DNA of 64,000 bases from Bacillota bacterium (GCA_023402845.1 JAEYFP010000016.1:62001-126000), one strand, 5' to 3'. Numbered from the stretch's first letter, positions 53,911-63,507 are shown. Program-made: numbers and translations. The notes: generated from the sequence alone by a model not told the origin.

Positions 53911-55293
53911 TTAATAATTTGCTTCCATCGTAGACTGGCAATCCGCCGCCATGTCCTTTGGTGTAATCGTACCTGCAATTAACTGCTGCGTATCGGCAAA
54001 CAGGACACCGCTTCCGATCTCGGCGGGAAGCTGACAGTCAAATATCGGAAGGAAATTCATCGTAGCCTCCAAATTGGCATATTCCGCAAATAAAACCGGC
54101 ATGTCTGTCTCGGACACATTGCCCGATGCCTTCGCCGCGGAGAAAAATCCGTTGCGCAGCGCTTCATCCGCATATTCACCCGTCGTAACCTGCTTTAAGA
54201 ACGCCAGCGCCGCCGTTAAATTTTCACCTTCCAAATCTGCCTTTATGACATAATTCCAGCCTGCACCTGCTGCCGTATCAAACTTTGTTCCCGACTCGCC
54301 CGTTACGGCCGGCATTAATCCCAAATGTGTATTTGCCAGTACTTCCTCGGGAGCATTCTCTGTTATGGTACCGATTGCCCATGCACCGTTAAAGAACATC
54401 GCCGCCTGTTTATTGTAATAAAGAGAATACATTTCATCCTGATTAATCGAGTTGACATCGCTGTTCAGATAGCCCGCTGCCGCAATTTCCTGAAATCCTG
54501 TTAAAGCTTCAACAAATTTCTCATCTGTAAATTTAGCTCCCTGATTGTTTTTCAAACTGTCAAACCAGTCTCCGCCCACATATTTATATGCATATGTATT
54601 AAATACGGCCGACTCAGCCAGCCACTGATCCTTATTTCCCATCGCGATCGGTGTATATCCCTTGGCTGCAATCTTATCACATGCATCCAGTAATTCATCC
54701 CATGTTTCCGGCCAGTTCTCTACGCCGCACTCTTTAAAGATTTCTTCATTGTATACGCCGATACAGTTTGCCTGCATCTGAAACGGTACGCCCCATTCCT
54801 TTCCGTCATAAGTGCAGTCACTAAATACACCTTCCGCATAGGAAGCCGCCCACTCTGCGTCAGCTTGTACATATTGATCCAGCGACTGTATTAAGCCGGC
54901 ATCTGCAAGCGTTCCGAGCATATCTCCCTTTGTAAGAAAAACATCCGGCAACTCCTCTCCCGCCATTAAAGTTGTCAGCTTTTCTTCATAATTATTGCTG
55001 TCGGTAAACTGATACTCGATTGAAACGTTTGGATTTGCTTCTTTAAAGGTATTCGCGGCAGACCAGAATGCCTTTGATGTTCCGGCTCCGTCTTCCTCAT
55101 GAAAATGAAATAACGAGAAGGAACCTGCTGCTGTATCTGTTGTTGCTGCTTCCTCTGTTCCTATCTCTTCTGTTGCAGCAGTTGTTTCACTTAAATTGTC
55201 TGCCTGCTCTGCAGAAGCATTTCCACAAGCACACAATGTAAATGACATTGCGGCACTAAGTAACATACCTGCTACTTTTTTGTAATTTTTCAT
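53911..55293 (-). CDS. ABC sugar-binding lipoprotein (family 1 SBP)
   Basis: A 460-residue extracellular binding protein. The signal peptide ends in lipobox LCAC with Cys23 lipidated, then a Thr/Glu/Ala-rich linker and a two-lobed sugar-binding fold. The start at 55293 follows AGGAGGAT; an in-frame ATG at 55335 has no site. It is the first gene of the second glycan operon. A palindromic GAAACGTTTC (55374-55383) lies in its leader, suggesting LacI/CcpA-type control. Confidence 0.93.
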   Translation of the reverse strand: MKNYKKVAGMLLSAAMSFTLCACGNASAEQADNLSETTAATEEIGTEEAATTDTAAGSFSLFHFHEEDGAGTSKAFWSAANTFKEANPNVSIEYQFTDSNNYEEKLTTLMAGEELPDVFLTKGDMLGTLADAGLIQSLDQYVQADAEWAASYAEGVFSDCTYDGKEWGVPFQMQANCIGVYNEEIFKECGVENWPETWDELLDACDKIAAKGYTPIAMGNKDQWLAESAVFNTYAYKYVGGDWFDSLKNNQGAKFTDEKFVEALTGFQEIAAAGYLNSDVNSINQDEMYSLYYNKQAAMFFNGAWAIGTITENAPEEVLANTHLGLMPAVTGESGTKFDTAAGAGWNYVIKADLEGENLTAALAFLKQVTTGEYADEALRNGFFSAAKASGNVSETDMPVLFAEYANLEATMNFLPIFDCQLPAEIGSGVLFADTQQLIAGTITPKDMAADCQSTMEANY

Positions 55294-55373
55294 CTTTTTT
55301 ATCCTCCTGAATTTATCAAAATCAACACCTCTCAAAATTATAAAATCACAAAAATTGTTGTAAATATAAACAA

Positions 55374-55383
55374 GAAACGTTTC
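55374..55383. promoter_or_regulatory. cre-like palindrome GAAACGTTTC
   Basis: A perfect 10-bp dyad about 80 bp before the binding-protein start, just downstream of AT-rich -10-like sequences (TATAAT on the minus strand). It is close to LacI-family/CcpA operators and could repress the glycan operon in good sugars. The remaining 55294-55607 sequence is AT-rich and holds no gene. Confidence 0.5.
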
Positions 55384-55513
55384 CTTTAAAAAGAATTATA
55401 AAACATTATATACAAATATTATTTAGACAGAATTATTTTTATTTGTCAATTTCTATTTAATATTTTATAAAATAAACAAAAATAGGTTGCAAAAACTATA
55501 CTTTTTATAATTC

Positions 55514-55552
55514 TATTTAATAGGGAAATCCGCAGGACTTTTCTATTAAATA
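55514..55552. repeat. Dispersed hairpin repeat, copy 1
   Basis: TATTTAATAG (55514-55523) pairs with CTATTAAATA (55543-55552); the loop carries GGAAATCCGCAGG. The same element occurs at 57808-57844 with few differences. Confidence 0.6.
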
Positions 55553-55589
55553 AAAAAAGAGCCGGCAATTTTTCACATTGCCGATCTCT
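55551..55589 (-). terminator. Terminator of the DUF6323 gene
   Basis: On the minus strand AGAG-AT-CGGCAA pairs with TTGCCG-G-CTCT, followed by TTTTTTT (55552-55558). Confidence 0.8.
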
Positions 55590-55607
55590 CAATCCGGAAA
55601 ATATATC

Positions 55608-56186
55608 TCACCCAAATAAATCCTCAAGCTTTTGAAAATAAACTTCCCGTTCCCATCTTGTTTCCTCGTCCAGCCCTTCGTACTCGTTTTCCGTTTCCCG
55701 CAATACATATTCATCCCGCAGACGGCTCTGCATTTGATTCTGATGCCCGGCACGCACCGCACGTGCAAAGCGCTCCAAACAGGTTTCCCTTAAATAGTCA
55801 ATGTCCCCGAAGCAGACCTCGTCAAACTGTATCCGCATAAATTTAATCAGTTCGGTATCCGTCAGTCCATCCTGAGATTCGTTTTTATACATATAAAACA
55901 ACTCCTGCAGCTGTCCCAGTGTTTCGGTATAATTATCCTGATTAATAAAATCCGAGTCACAGAACGCAAAAATGAGCTCCGGCAGGATTCCTTCTCCAAA
56001 TTCAATTCTTCGGGCTTCCTGCAGAGCATCACTTCTGTACACCATCAGTTCCTGCGCATCTTCCACTGTCAAGGATAAGCCGTACTGTTCGGTTTTTTCA
56101 TTGCAGGAAATGACTCTCTGTACTTCCTTTTTCTGCTGCTCCACAAGCATCAGGTCAAACATTCCGTCTATATTGCTCTCCTCCAT
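55608..56186 (-). CDS. DUF6323 family protein
   Basis: A 192-residue acidic, helical soluble protein recognised as DUF6323 (LTVEDAQELMVYRSDALQEA, IEFGEGILPELIFAFCDSDF). In Clostridia it usually sits beside a DUF6179 gene; none is seen here. The start at 56186 has GGAGG five bases upstream; an upstream ATG at 56213 lacks a site. Function unknown. Confidence 0.8.
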   Translation of the reverse strand: MEESNIDGMFDLMLVEQQKKEVQRVISCNEKTEQYGLSLTVEDAQELMVYRSDALQEARRIEFGEGILPELIFAFCDSDFINQDNYTETLGQLQELFYMYKNESQDGLTDTELIKFMRIQFDEVCFGDIDYLRETCLERFARAVRAGHQNQMQSRLRDEYVLRETENEYEGLDEETRWEREVYFQKLEDLFG

Positions 56187-56350
56187 AGTGTCCTCCCTCA
56201 GACAATCTTTCAAAAAATCTGATAAATTTTATGTCTCGTATTGCGCAAACATACCAAGTCGGCCAAAGCTTCTTTTATTTCTCTTCTGACACCCGATTTT
56301 ACTACATTCGCAAACACATTTAAAGACTGGAAATTAATTAAAAAATGTTG

Positions 56351-56405
56351 TATAATAGAGGTGGATAAAAAGAAAAGCCGATAACATAACGTTACCGGCT
56401 TTTCT
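56351..56405. terminator. Bidirectional terminator with a promoter-like sequence beside it
   Basis: AGAAAAGCCG (56371-56380) pairs with CGGCTTTTCT (56396-56405), then TTATT; it ends the NlpC/P60 transcript. On the plus strand TATAAT at 56351-56356, with a weak TGGAAA 17 bp upstream, points straight into it. Confidence 0.8.
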
Positions 56406-56438
56406 TTATTTTATACAACCAGCCCCCGATGACTGTAT

Positions 56439-57641
56439 CTATACAAATCTTCTGATCGTAATAATTGTCCTGTAAAGCGCACTGCTGTATTTAATACCGG
56501 TCGCAGCCGTACTTGCATGTACGATCGTTCCGTTTCCGACATAAATTGCCACATGCCCTCCATAATAAATAATGTCTCCCGGCTGTACATCGGCATAGCT
56601 GACCTCTGTCCCCACACACGCCTGTGCATAGGAGCTTCGCGGAAGATTAACCCCAAAATGCTGATAGACCGCCCAGGTAAAGCCGGAACAATCCGCCCCC
56701 TCTGTCAGACTCGTCCCGCCCGCCAAATAGGGATTACCCACAAACTGGCTGGCATAACCGGCAACCTCCTGTCCCGTACCGGAACCTCCCGATGAACCGC
56801 CGCCGGAAGAACTGCCTCCTGAGGATGCACTTGCTGTCTCCTGTTCTGCTTTTCTTTTTGCGGCCGCTTCTGCCTCAGCCTTTTTTCTGGCTTCCTCTTC
56901 GGCCTTCTTCCGGGCCGCTTCCTCTGCCTCAAGCTGCTTAATCGCTGCTGTCTGTGCCTTTATTTCCGTCTGGTAAGCACTCGCCTGCTTTTTCGCCGCA
57001 GTAAGCTGCGTATCGAAATCATCTATAGAACCCTGCTTTTCATCAATCATCGACTGCAGGGAATCGGTCTGGGAAAGATAATCGGCCTGCATCTCTTCCA
57101 TCTCGGCCTTTTCATTTTCCAGACTTGTCTTTAATTCCAAAACCTCTTCCTTAGTTTGCTGATAATCTAATAAAAGCTTTCTGTCATAATCATAAAGCTT
57201 CTCCACATAATCTACTTTATTAATTAAATCGGAAATACTTTGAGACTGTAAGAAAAGTTCCAGATAAGTTTTATCGCCCTTTTCATACATAAATTTGATG
57301 CGCTTTTTCATCGCGGTATGCTGTGCCTCTTCCTTTGCCTTGGCATCATCATACTGCACCTGCGCTTCCTGAATCTGACCCTCTTTGTCGCTGATATCGC
57401 CTGACAGAATATCGACTGTAAGCAGCAAATCCACCAGCTGGCCGTCGATTTCATCAATCTCGCCTTCGATTTCCTCTTTGCCGCTTTCTATATCTTCAAT
57501 ACTTTCATTAACGGAATTGAGCTTACTCTCCGCGTCTTCCTTTTGTTTTTTCGCATCGGAAATTGTCGTCGCATTTACCTGCATAACAGGTAAAAGACCC
57601 AGGACAACTGCCAGAGCCGCACATAGTATTCTTTTTTTCAT
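56439..57641 (-). CDS. Secreted NlpC/P60 peptidoglycan hydrolase with CwlO-like coiled coil
   Basis: A 400-residue exported protein. Signal peptide ~1-24 (cleavage near VNATT), long coiled coil ~25-240 typical of CwlO/PcsB N-termini, an Ala/Lys/Glu-rich then Gly/Ser-rich linker, and a C-terminal NlpC/P60 D,L-endopeptidase with catalytic Cys in GADCSGFTWAVY and His in GGHVAIYVG and HAST. It probably cleaves peptide stems during cell separation or elongation and may be activated by FtsEX. The start is the first Met of the signal peptide. Confidence 0.93.
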   Translation of the reverse strand: MKKRILCAALAVVLGLLPVMQVNATTISDAKKQKEDAESKLNSVNESIEDIESGKEEIEGEIDEIDGQLVDLLLTVDILSGDISDKEGQIQEAQVQYDDAKAKEEAQHTAMKKRIKFMYEKGDKTYLELFLQSQSISDLINKVDYVEKLYDYDRKLLLDYQQTKEEVLELKTSLENEKAEMEEMQADYLSQTDSLQSMIDEKQGSIDDFDTQLTAAKKQASAYQTEIKAQTAAIKQLEAEEAARKKAEEEARKKAEAEAAAKRKAEQETASASSGGSSSGGGSSGGSGTGQEVAGYASQFVGNPYLAGGTSLTEGADCSGFTWAVYQHFGVNLPRSSYAQACVGTEVSYADVQPGDIIYYGGHVAIYVGNGTIVHASTAATGIKYSSALYRTIITIRRFV

Positions 57642-57807
57642 TTATACTCACCCCTGAGACGAAGCTTACACCCCTTATGTAAACTCATTATTATTATACA
57701 CAACCTGTCCTTATAATTCAAGAAAAAAGTAAACTGTGCTCACTCTCACGGCCAAATACTCCGGCAGCACAGCTTTTGTTCCGCGCGCGAAGCTGTGCAT
57801 ATTATTT

Positions 57808-57844
57808 TATTTAATAGGGAAATCCGTAGGTATTTCCTATTAAA
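57808..57844. repeat. Dispersed hairpin repeat, copy 2
   Basis: TTTAATAGGGAAATCCGTAGG and the complementary ATTTCCTATTAAA form a stem-loop matching copy 1 at 55514-55552. It lies directly before the asnS terminator. Confidence 0.6.
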
Positions 57845-57873
57845 AAAATACCGGATCAGCTCCGGTATTTTTT
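57843..57873. terminator. asnS terminator
   Basis: A perfect 13-bp stem (AAAAAATACCGGA at 57843-57855 with TCCGGTATTTTTT at 57861-57873), loop TCAGC, U-run on both strands. Confidence 0.92.
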
Positions 57874-57880
57874 AACAAAA

Positions 57881-59272
57881 TTACAATTCACAATTGTTTA
57901 CCGTCCTCGGGAACGGAATCACATCACGAATATTTGACATGCCTGTCAAATACATGACGCAGCGTTCAAAGCCGAGTCCGAAGCCCGCATGCCTTGCAGA
58001 GCCATACTTGCGCAGATCCAAATAGAACTCATAGTCCTCTCTCGGAAGTTCAAGCTCATCCATACGTGCAACCAGCTTTTCATAGCTGTCCTCCCTCTGA
58101 CTGCCGCCGATAATCTCACCGATCCCCGGCACAAGACAGTCCATTGCCGCAACAGTCTTGCCGTCCTCATTCTGCTTCATATAAAACGCCTTAATTTCCT
58201 TCGGATAATCCGTTACAAACACCGGCCTCTTAAATTCCTGCTCGGTCAGGTAACGTTCGTGCTCCGTCTGCAAATCGCAGCCCCAGAACACCTGATATTC
58301 AAACTGATCGTTATGCTGCTCTAAAATCTTAACCGCTTCCGTATAGGTCACATGTGCAAAATCAGAATCTACAACATGCTTAAGGCGCTCTAGCAGACCT
58401 TTGTCCACAAATTCATTGAAAAAATTCATTTCCTCCGGTGCATGCTCGAGCACATAACGGATAATATATTTGATCATACTCTCCGCAAGCATCATGTCGT
58501 CCTTTAAGTCTGCGAATGCGATCTCCGGCTCTATCATCCAGAATTCTGCCGCATGACGCGTTGTATTGGAGTTTTCCGCCCGGAATGTCGGTCCGAACGT
58601 ATAAATATTCTTAAATGCCATCGCATAAGTCTCACCATTTAACTGTCCGCTTACGGTAAGATTCGTTTCTTTTCCGAAAAAGTCCTGTGTATAATCAATT
58701 ACGCCATCCTTAGTCCTTGGCAGGCTGTCCATATCAAGTGTCGTCACACGAAACATTTCTCCTGCACCTTCGCAATCGCTGCCTGTAATAAGCGGTGTGT
58801 GCACATACACAAAGTCCCTCTCCTGAAAGAACTGATGAATCGCATATGCGATCAGGGAACGGACGCGAAATACCGCCTGAAATGTATTCGTCCTTGCGCG
58901 CAGATGCGTGATGGTGCGAAGGTATTCCATCGTATGGCGCTTTTTCTGCAGCGGATAATCCGGCGTAGACATTCCCTCTATCGTAATCTCCTCCGCCTGA
59001 ATTTCAAACGGCTGCTTTGCCTGCGGCGTTGCGACAAGCTTGCCCTTAATAATAAGCGCCGTACCGACATTCAGCTTTGAAACCTCTGCAAAATTGGAAA
59101 GCTGATCCGAATAAACGATCTGCAGCGTCTCAAAAAATGTTCCGTCATTGATCACGATAAAACCAAAGGTTTTCGAATCTCGCAGACTTCTTACCCAGCC
59201 TCCCACTGTCACTTCTTTCTCCAAATATTGTTCTCTGTTTCTGTACAGCTCTTTAATTGATACCAAATTCAT
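57881..59272 (-). CDS. asnS: Asparaginyl-tRNA synthetase
   Basis: A 463-residue class IIb synthetase charging tRNA-Asn. The N-terminal OB-fold anticodon-binding domain begins with VTVGGWVRSLRDSKTFGF; motif 2 is FRAENSNTTRHAAEFWMIEP and motif 3 GLGFERCVMYLTG. Length is normal. The leader is only ~60 bp to the upstream gene, so there is no room for a T-box riboswitch and the gene probably follows the PPIase gene in one transcript. Confidence 0.97.
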   Translation of the reverse strand: MNLVSIKELYRNREQYLEKEVTVGGWVRSLRDSKTFGFIVINDGTFFETLQIVYSDQLSNFAEVSKLNVGTALIIKGKLVATPQAKQPFEIQAEEITIEGMSTPDYPLQKKRHTMEYLRTITHLRARTNTFQAVFRVRSLIAYAIHQFFQERDFVYVHTPLITGSDCEGAGEMFRVTTLDMDSLPRTKDGVIDYTQDFFGKETNLTVSGQLNGETYAMAFKNIYTFGPTFRAENSNTTRHAAEFWMIEPEIAFADLKDDMMLAESMIKYIIRYVLEHAPEEMNFFNEFVDKGLLERLKHVVDSDFAHVTYTEAVKILEQHNDQFEYQVFWGCDLQTEHERYLTEQEFKRPVFVTDYPKEIKAFYMKQNEDGKTVAAMDCLVPGIGEIIGGSQREDSYEKLVARMDELELPREDYEFYLDLRKYGSARHAGFGLGFERCVMYLTGMSNIRDVIPFPRTVNNCEL

Positions 59273-59331
59273 GTATTTCCCCTGCCTTTTGTTCTATTTT
59301 CACAGAAACGCTGCCCGTCCGCTTGTTCCTG

Positions 59332-60393
59332 TTACTGTTCCTCTACCGTAATGATTGCCTGATCTGCAAGAAATTCCTGTACCTTCGAGGTCAGAATGTA
59401 TTCCTTGAAATCGTCCATATCGTTATCTTCCTTGAACGCATCCTCTGACTCATAGCCGTAAAGTTCTACATAATCCTTAATTGCCTGATCCAGCTCCTCG
59501 TCAGTCACTTCAATATCCTCTGCCTTCGCGATCGCAAGCAGCACCAGGCTTTCCTTTGCTGCCGTTTCGGCATATTTAGAGGTTTCTTCCTGGAAACCCG
59601 CTTCATCAAGTCCCATATAATTTGTCAAAAAACTCTCGAAATCCATACCGTAAGCTTCCGCATAAGACTTCGCATTTTCCGTCATTTTATCAATCTTTGT
59701 CTGCAGGTATTCCTGTGGAATGTCCTTCTTGATTGCCGCATTGGCAACCGCCTGATTCCATAGATCCGCATACATTGTACTGTCCGCATATTCCACGTTA
59801 CTTTTCTCGATCTCCTCAAGCAGATATGCCTTATAATCTTCTACAGTTGCATATTCCCCGCCGGTCGTCTCCTTAATGAAAGCATCGTTCATCTCCGGTT
59901 CCACCTGCTTACTGATGGAATTAACCTTTACCGCAAACACAACATCCTTCCCTGCCATATCCGGATTGTTTGTATACTCATCCGGGAATTTCAGATTCAG
60001 TGTGGCGGTATCACCCACATTTGCCCCGATCAGTCCTTCTTCAAAGCCATCTATAAATGTGCCGGAACCGATTTCCAGTTCAAATCCCTGCGCCGAACCG
60101 CCTTCAAATACTTCACCGTCCAGCGTGCCGGTATAGTCTATATTAGCCACATCGCCTGCCTGTACATCCGTCCGGTCCGTAATTTCCTCTGCCGTTGCGG
60201 AGCTGGTAAGCATATTGTCAAGCTCTGCCTGTACTTCCTCCTCCGTAACCTCGGTCGACATCCTCTTCACCGGTAATCCCTTGTATTCTCCGAGTGTAAT
60301 ATAGTCCTCCGCACGGACACTTCCCTGACTGCCGCATCCCGACAGACAAACTGCCATACCAAGCACCCCTAAAACCAATAAACTTTTTTTCAT
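59332..60393 (-). CDS. Trigger-factor-like PPIase lipoprotein
   Basis: A 353-residue surface lipoprotein. Lipobox LSGC gives Cys20. An FKBP-type domain (ANIDYTGTLDGEVFEGGSAQ, FIDGFEEGLIGANVGDTATL) is followed by a helical trigger-factor C-terminal domain. The ribosome-binding N-domain of true Tig is missing, so it is probably an extracytoplasmic chaperone/prolyl isomerase rather than trigger factor, comparable in role to PrsA. Gram-positive relatives help fold secreted proteins. The next gene, asnS, is likely cotranscribed. Confidence 0.9.
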   Translation of the reverse strand: MKKSLLVLGVLGMAVCLSGCGSQGSVRAEDYITLGEYKGLPVKRMSTEVTEEEVQAELDNMLTSSATAEEITDRTDVQAGDVANIDYTGTLDGEVFEGGSAQGFELEIGSGTFIDGFEEGLIGANVGDTATLNLKFPDEYTNNPDMAGKDVVFAVKVNSISKQVEPEMNDAFIKETTGGEYATVEDYKAYLLEEIEKSNVEYADSTMYADLWNQAVANAAIKKDIPQEYLQTKIDKMTENAKSYAEAYGMDFESFLTNYMGLDEAGFQEETSKYAETAAKESLVLLAIAKAEDIEVTDEELDQAIKDYVELYGYESEDAFKEDNDMDDFKEYILTSKVQEFLADQAIITVEEQ

Positions 60394-60482
60394 AATAGTT
60401 CCTTTCTAAATTAGTTGATCCTACTCCGAACATCTCTGATAAATTATCTTATCACACCAGCCCCGCAAAAGGAAGGCTTTTC

Positions 60483-61955
60483 TCACAGCACCGGCGAAAA
60501 CAGGCGGCAGAGCTGTTCCTTGAAGCGTACGAGCAGACTCCTCTGTCCATATACATAAGCGGTGATTTCCGTACATTTTGATAAATCCTCCATGAAAATT
60601 TCCTGCATCTTCGCTGCGGTATTTTCATCATAGATTGTGGCATTCACTTCAAAATTTAATTTAAAGCTGCGGATATCCATGTTGGCTGTCCCAAAGCTCA
60701 GTGCCTTTCCATCGGAAATCAACCCCTTGGCGTGCAAAAATCCGTTGTCATACGTATAGCATTTCGCGCCGGCCGCGATCATATCCCCAATATACGAATA
60801 AGTTGCCCAATAGACAAACGGATGATCCGGCTTGCATGGGATCATGATCTTAACATCCACACCGGACAGTGCCGCCACGCGAAGCGCATCAAAGATTGTC
60901 TCGTCCGGAATGAAATACGGAGTCTGAAGATAAATGCTGTCCCGTGAACGCGTGATCAGTTTCAGATAATTATTCTTAATATTCTCGTAAGTCGAATCCG
61001 GACCGCTTGATACGATCTGGATACCCGTCCTGCCGCGCACCGCATCATCCGGGATTTCAAAATACTGCTTTTTTTTAAGCAGGTTTTCCTTTGCAGCATA
61101 ATTCCAGTCCAGAATAAAACGAAGCTGCAGAAAAACAACAGAGGATCCGGTAATCCGCAGATGTGTATCCCTCCAATAGCCGAAGCGCTGATCCAGCCCC
61201 AAATATTCTCTGCCGACATTAAAACCGCCGACATAGCTGACCTTTCCATCAATCACAACAATTTTTCGATGGTTGCGGTAATTCAGGCGAAGCTGCAGCC
61301 GCCCCAACAGTGCCGGAAAAAACTCTGCCACCTGGATTCCATGCATCCGAAGCTCTTTCCACAGCTTTCTTCCCGTACTCCTGCACCCCATCGCATCATA
61401 GAGTACGCGGACCTCCACACCGTTTTCAGCACGCTCGGTCAGCACGTCCTTAATTCTCTCAAACAGTTCATCTTCGCGGATAATATAATATTGCAGATGA
61501 ATATAGTGTTCCGCTTTTTTCAAATCCTCAATCAGCGCATCAAATTTTTCTTTGCCGTCCGCATAAATCTTGACGTTGTTGTCATCCGTAAACACCGCCC
61601 CTGCGCTTTGCAGGTTATACAGCACCAGATCCGCATACCGCTTGACAGAAGGCTGCTTCTCCTCGAATTCTCTTCTTAAGATGCTGTCCTCCTGCCTGTG
61701 GATCGTGGAGTTGATTTCATCTTCAATTTCCTTGATATGGAACATTTTACTCTTGTGAAAATCCTGTCCGAACATCATATAAAAAGCAATACCCAGAATC
61801 GGGACAAAATAAAGCAGCAAAAGCCAGCCCCAGACGGATTTCGGATCACGCCGCTGAAAAAAGATGATGATGATAGAACAAACCAGATTAATATATACAA
61901 GGTTATCCATCATCCAATCCCAGGTAAGCTGAAAATCAATTAATATCTGCTCCAT
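60483..61955 (-). CDS. cls: Cardiolipin synthase
   Basis: A 490-residue membrane enzyme of the phospholipase D superfamily. Two N-terminal helices (residues ~17-33 and 43-61) are followed by two HKD motifs: HRKIVVIDGKVSYVGGFN and HAKGLISDGKALSFGTAN. It condenses two phosphatidylglycerols into cardiolipin and glycerol. The length and both catalytic motifs are intact. The gene stands alone, divergent from the GTG-start gene at 62097. Confidence 0.93.
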   Translation of the reverse strand: MEQILIDFQLTWDWMMDNLVYINLVCSIIIIFFQRRDPKSVWGWLLLLYFVPILGIAFYMMFGQDFHKSKMFHIKEIEDEINSTIHRQEDSILRREFEEKQPSVKRYADLVLYNLQSAGAVFTDDNNVKIYADGKEKFDALIEDLKKAEHYIHLQYYIIREDELFERIKDVLTERAENGVEVRVLYDAMGCRSTGRKLWKELRMHGIQVAEFFPALLGRLQLRLNYRNHRKIVVIDGKVSYVGGFNVGREYLGLDQRFGYWRDTHLRITGSSVVFLQLRFILDWNYAAKENLLKKKQYFEIPDDAVRGRTGIQIVSSGPDSTYENIKNNYLKLITRSRDSIYLQTPYFIPDETIFDALRVAALSGVDVKIMIPCKPDHPFVYWATYSYIGDMIAAGAKCYTYDNGFLHAKGLISDGKALSFGTANMDIRSFKLNFEVNATIYDENTAAKMQEIFMEDLSKCTEITAYVYGQRSLLVRFKEQLCRLFSPVL

Positions 61956-62096
61956 CTTGATACCCCCTGTGCGGGCGTCCTGTACATTTTCCGCTGCCCG
62001 CTGATTCTTACTTTATCTATTGCATACAGCAATCTGTTTGTGATACAATACTCATTGTCCAATCTACAATTTATTGATGAAACGAGGAGGTATATC

Positions 62097-62573
62097 GTGT
62101 CAACCTTAACTATTACATTAATCATCATCACCGTCGTATTGCTCGCCATTTTGGTTGCTCTTTATTTTTTCGGGAAAAGAGCGCAAAAGAAGCAGGAGGA
62201 ACAGCAGTCACAGATCGATGCCGCAAAGCAGTCTGTCACGATGCTGATCATTGATAAAAAGCGAATGAAAATCAAAGAATCGGGATTACCCGCAGCTGTT
62301 ATCGCGCAAACGCCGAAGCTCCTGCGCGGCTCAAAGCTGCCAATCGTAAAGGCGAAGATCGGCCCGCAGATCATGACACTTGTCTGTGATGAAAAAATTT
62401 TTGATGCCGTTCCCGTAAAAAAAGAGGTAAAGGCGATCGTCAGCGGTATTTACATCACTGATGTCAAGGGCCTGCGCGGCGGAAATCTCAAAGTCGAGAA
62501 AAAGAAAAAGGGCTTCTTTAAAAATACATTGGAAAAATTGCAGGAAAAAGCCGGCGCCAAGTCGATCAAATAA
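62097..62573 (+). CDS. Small membrane-anchored protein of unknown function
   Basis: A 158-residue protein with one N-terminal membrane helix (TLTITLIIITVVLLAILVAL) and a basic cytoplasmic part. No family is recognised; the body (KRMKIKESGLPAAVIAQTPK, KAKIGPQIMTLVCDEKIFDA) is typical of a conserved Lachnospiraceae hypothetical. The GTG start at 62097 is set by GAGGAGG six bases upstream; the longer frame from another GTG (62040) has no site. Confidence 0.8.
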   Translation: MSTLTITLIIITVVLLAILVALYFFGKRAQKKQEEQQSQIDAAKQSVTMLIIDKKRMKIKESGLPAAVIAQTPKLLRGSKLPIVKAKIGPQIMTLVCDEKIFDAVPVKKEVKAIVSGIYITDVKGLRGGNLKVEKKKKGFFKNTLEKLQEKAGAKSIK

Positions 62574-62586
62574 GGCTTACTTTTTA

Positions 62587-63477
62587 TTATTCATAATTCA
62601 GCATTTCTTCCATATTGTCATGCAGGGAATTGATATACTGGAGCATTTCTTCCTTTGTTTCCGGATTGCGCAGGGCAAATTCAATATTTGCCTGAATAAA
62701 TCCGAACTTTGTTCCGACATCATAGCGATGTCCTTTAAAATCATAAACATACATCGCCTCATCCTTTGCCATCCTGCGCAGAGCGTCCGTAAGCTGGATT
62801 TCTCCGCCGGCTCCGGCATCCTGGGTCTCTAAATAAGAAAAGACGGTCGGCGTGATAATATATCTGCCGAGAATAGCAATATCAGACGGAGCCTTCTCAA
62901 CAGAAGGCTTTTCTACCAGGTCGCGCACCTTATAAACGCGATCGTCGATCGCCTTGCAGTCCACGATACCATATTTATTTACGACCTCACGCGCCACACG
63001 CTGTACGCCGAGCACCGATGTCTTATATTCATTATATACACTGATCATCTGGCTTAGGCACGGCTGTTTGGAAACAACAACGTCATCGCCGAGCAGTACG
63101 GCAAACGGCTCGTTTCCGATAAAGTGCCTTGCGGTCAGAATCGCGTGACCAAGTCCTCTCGGCTCCTTCTGCCGGATATAATGGATATTTGCCATATCAG
63201 AAATCTTACGAACCATTTCCAGCATTTCTGTCTTTTCACTTTTCTCCAATTCCAGCTCCAGCTCAATGGAGCGGTCAAAGTGATCCTCAATAGAACGCTT
63301 ATTCCTGCCCGTTACAATAATGATGTCCTGAATTCCGGAGGCAACTGCCTCTTCAATGATGTACTGGATCGTCGGCTTGTCGACAATCGCCAGCATCTCC
63401 TTCGGCTGTGCCTTTGTTGCAGGTAAAAATCTGGTTCCGAGACCTGCTGCCGGAATAATGGCTTTTCTCACGTTCAT
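62587..63477 (-). CDS. galU: UTP-glucose-1-phosphate uridylyltransferase
   Basis: A 296-residue nucleotidyltransferase making UDP-glucose. The signature KAIIPAAGLGTRFLPATKA contains the nucleotide loop, with DKPTIQYIIEEAVASG and VLLGDDVV (metal-binding Asp pair) and the VEKPS motif. The start at 63477 has GGAGG eight bases upstream. The enzyme feeds glycolipid, teichoic acid or exopolysaccharide synthesis. Confidence 0.95.
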   Translation of the reverse strand: MNVRKAIIPAAGLGTRFLPATKAQPKEMLAIVDKPTIQYIIEEAVASGIQDIIIVTGRNKRSIEDHFDRSIELELELEKSEKTEMLEMVRKISDMANIHYIRQKEPRGLGHAILTARHFIGNEPFAVLLGDDVVVSKQPCLSQMISVYNEYKTSVLGVQRVAREVVNKYGIVDCKAIDDRVYKVRDLVEKPSVEKAPSDIAILGRYIITPTVFSYLETQDAGAGGEIQLTDALRRMAKDEAMYVYDFKGHRYDVGTKFGFIQANIEFALRNPETKEEMLQYINSLHDNMEEMLNYE

Positions 63478-63507
63478 TCTGTAGTCCTCCTTCATTGTTC
63501 AGACGGC

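Noticed and set aside
59332..60393. Canonical trigger factor (tig)
   Set aside because: A lipobox replaces the ribosome-binding N-domain, so it is an extracytoplasmic relative.
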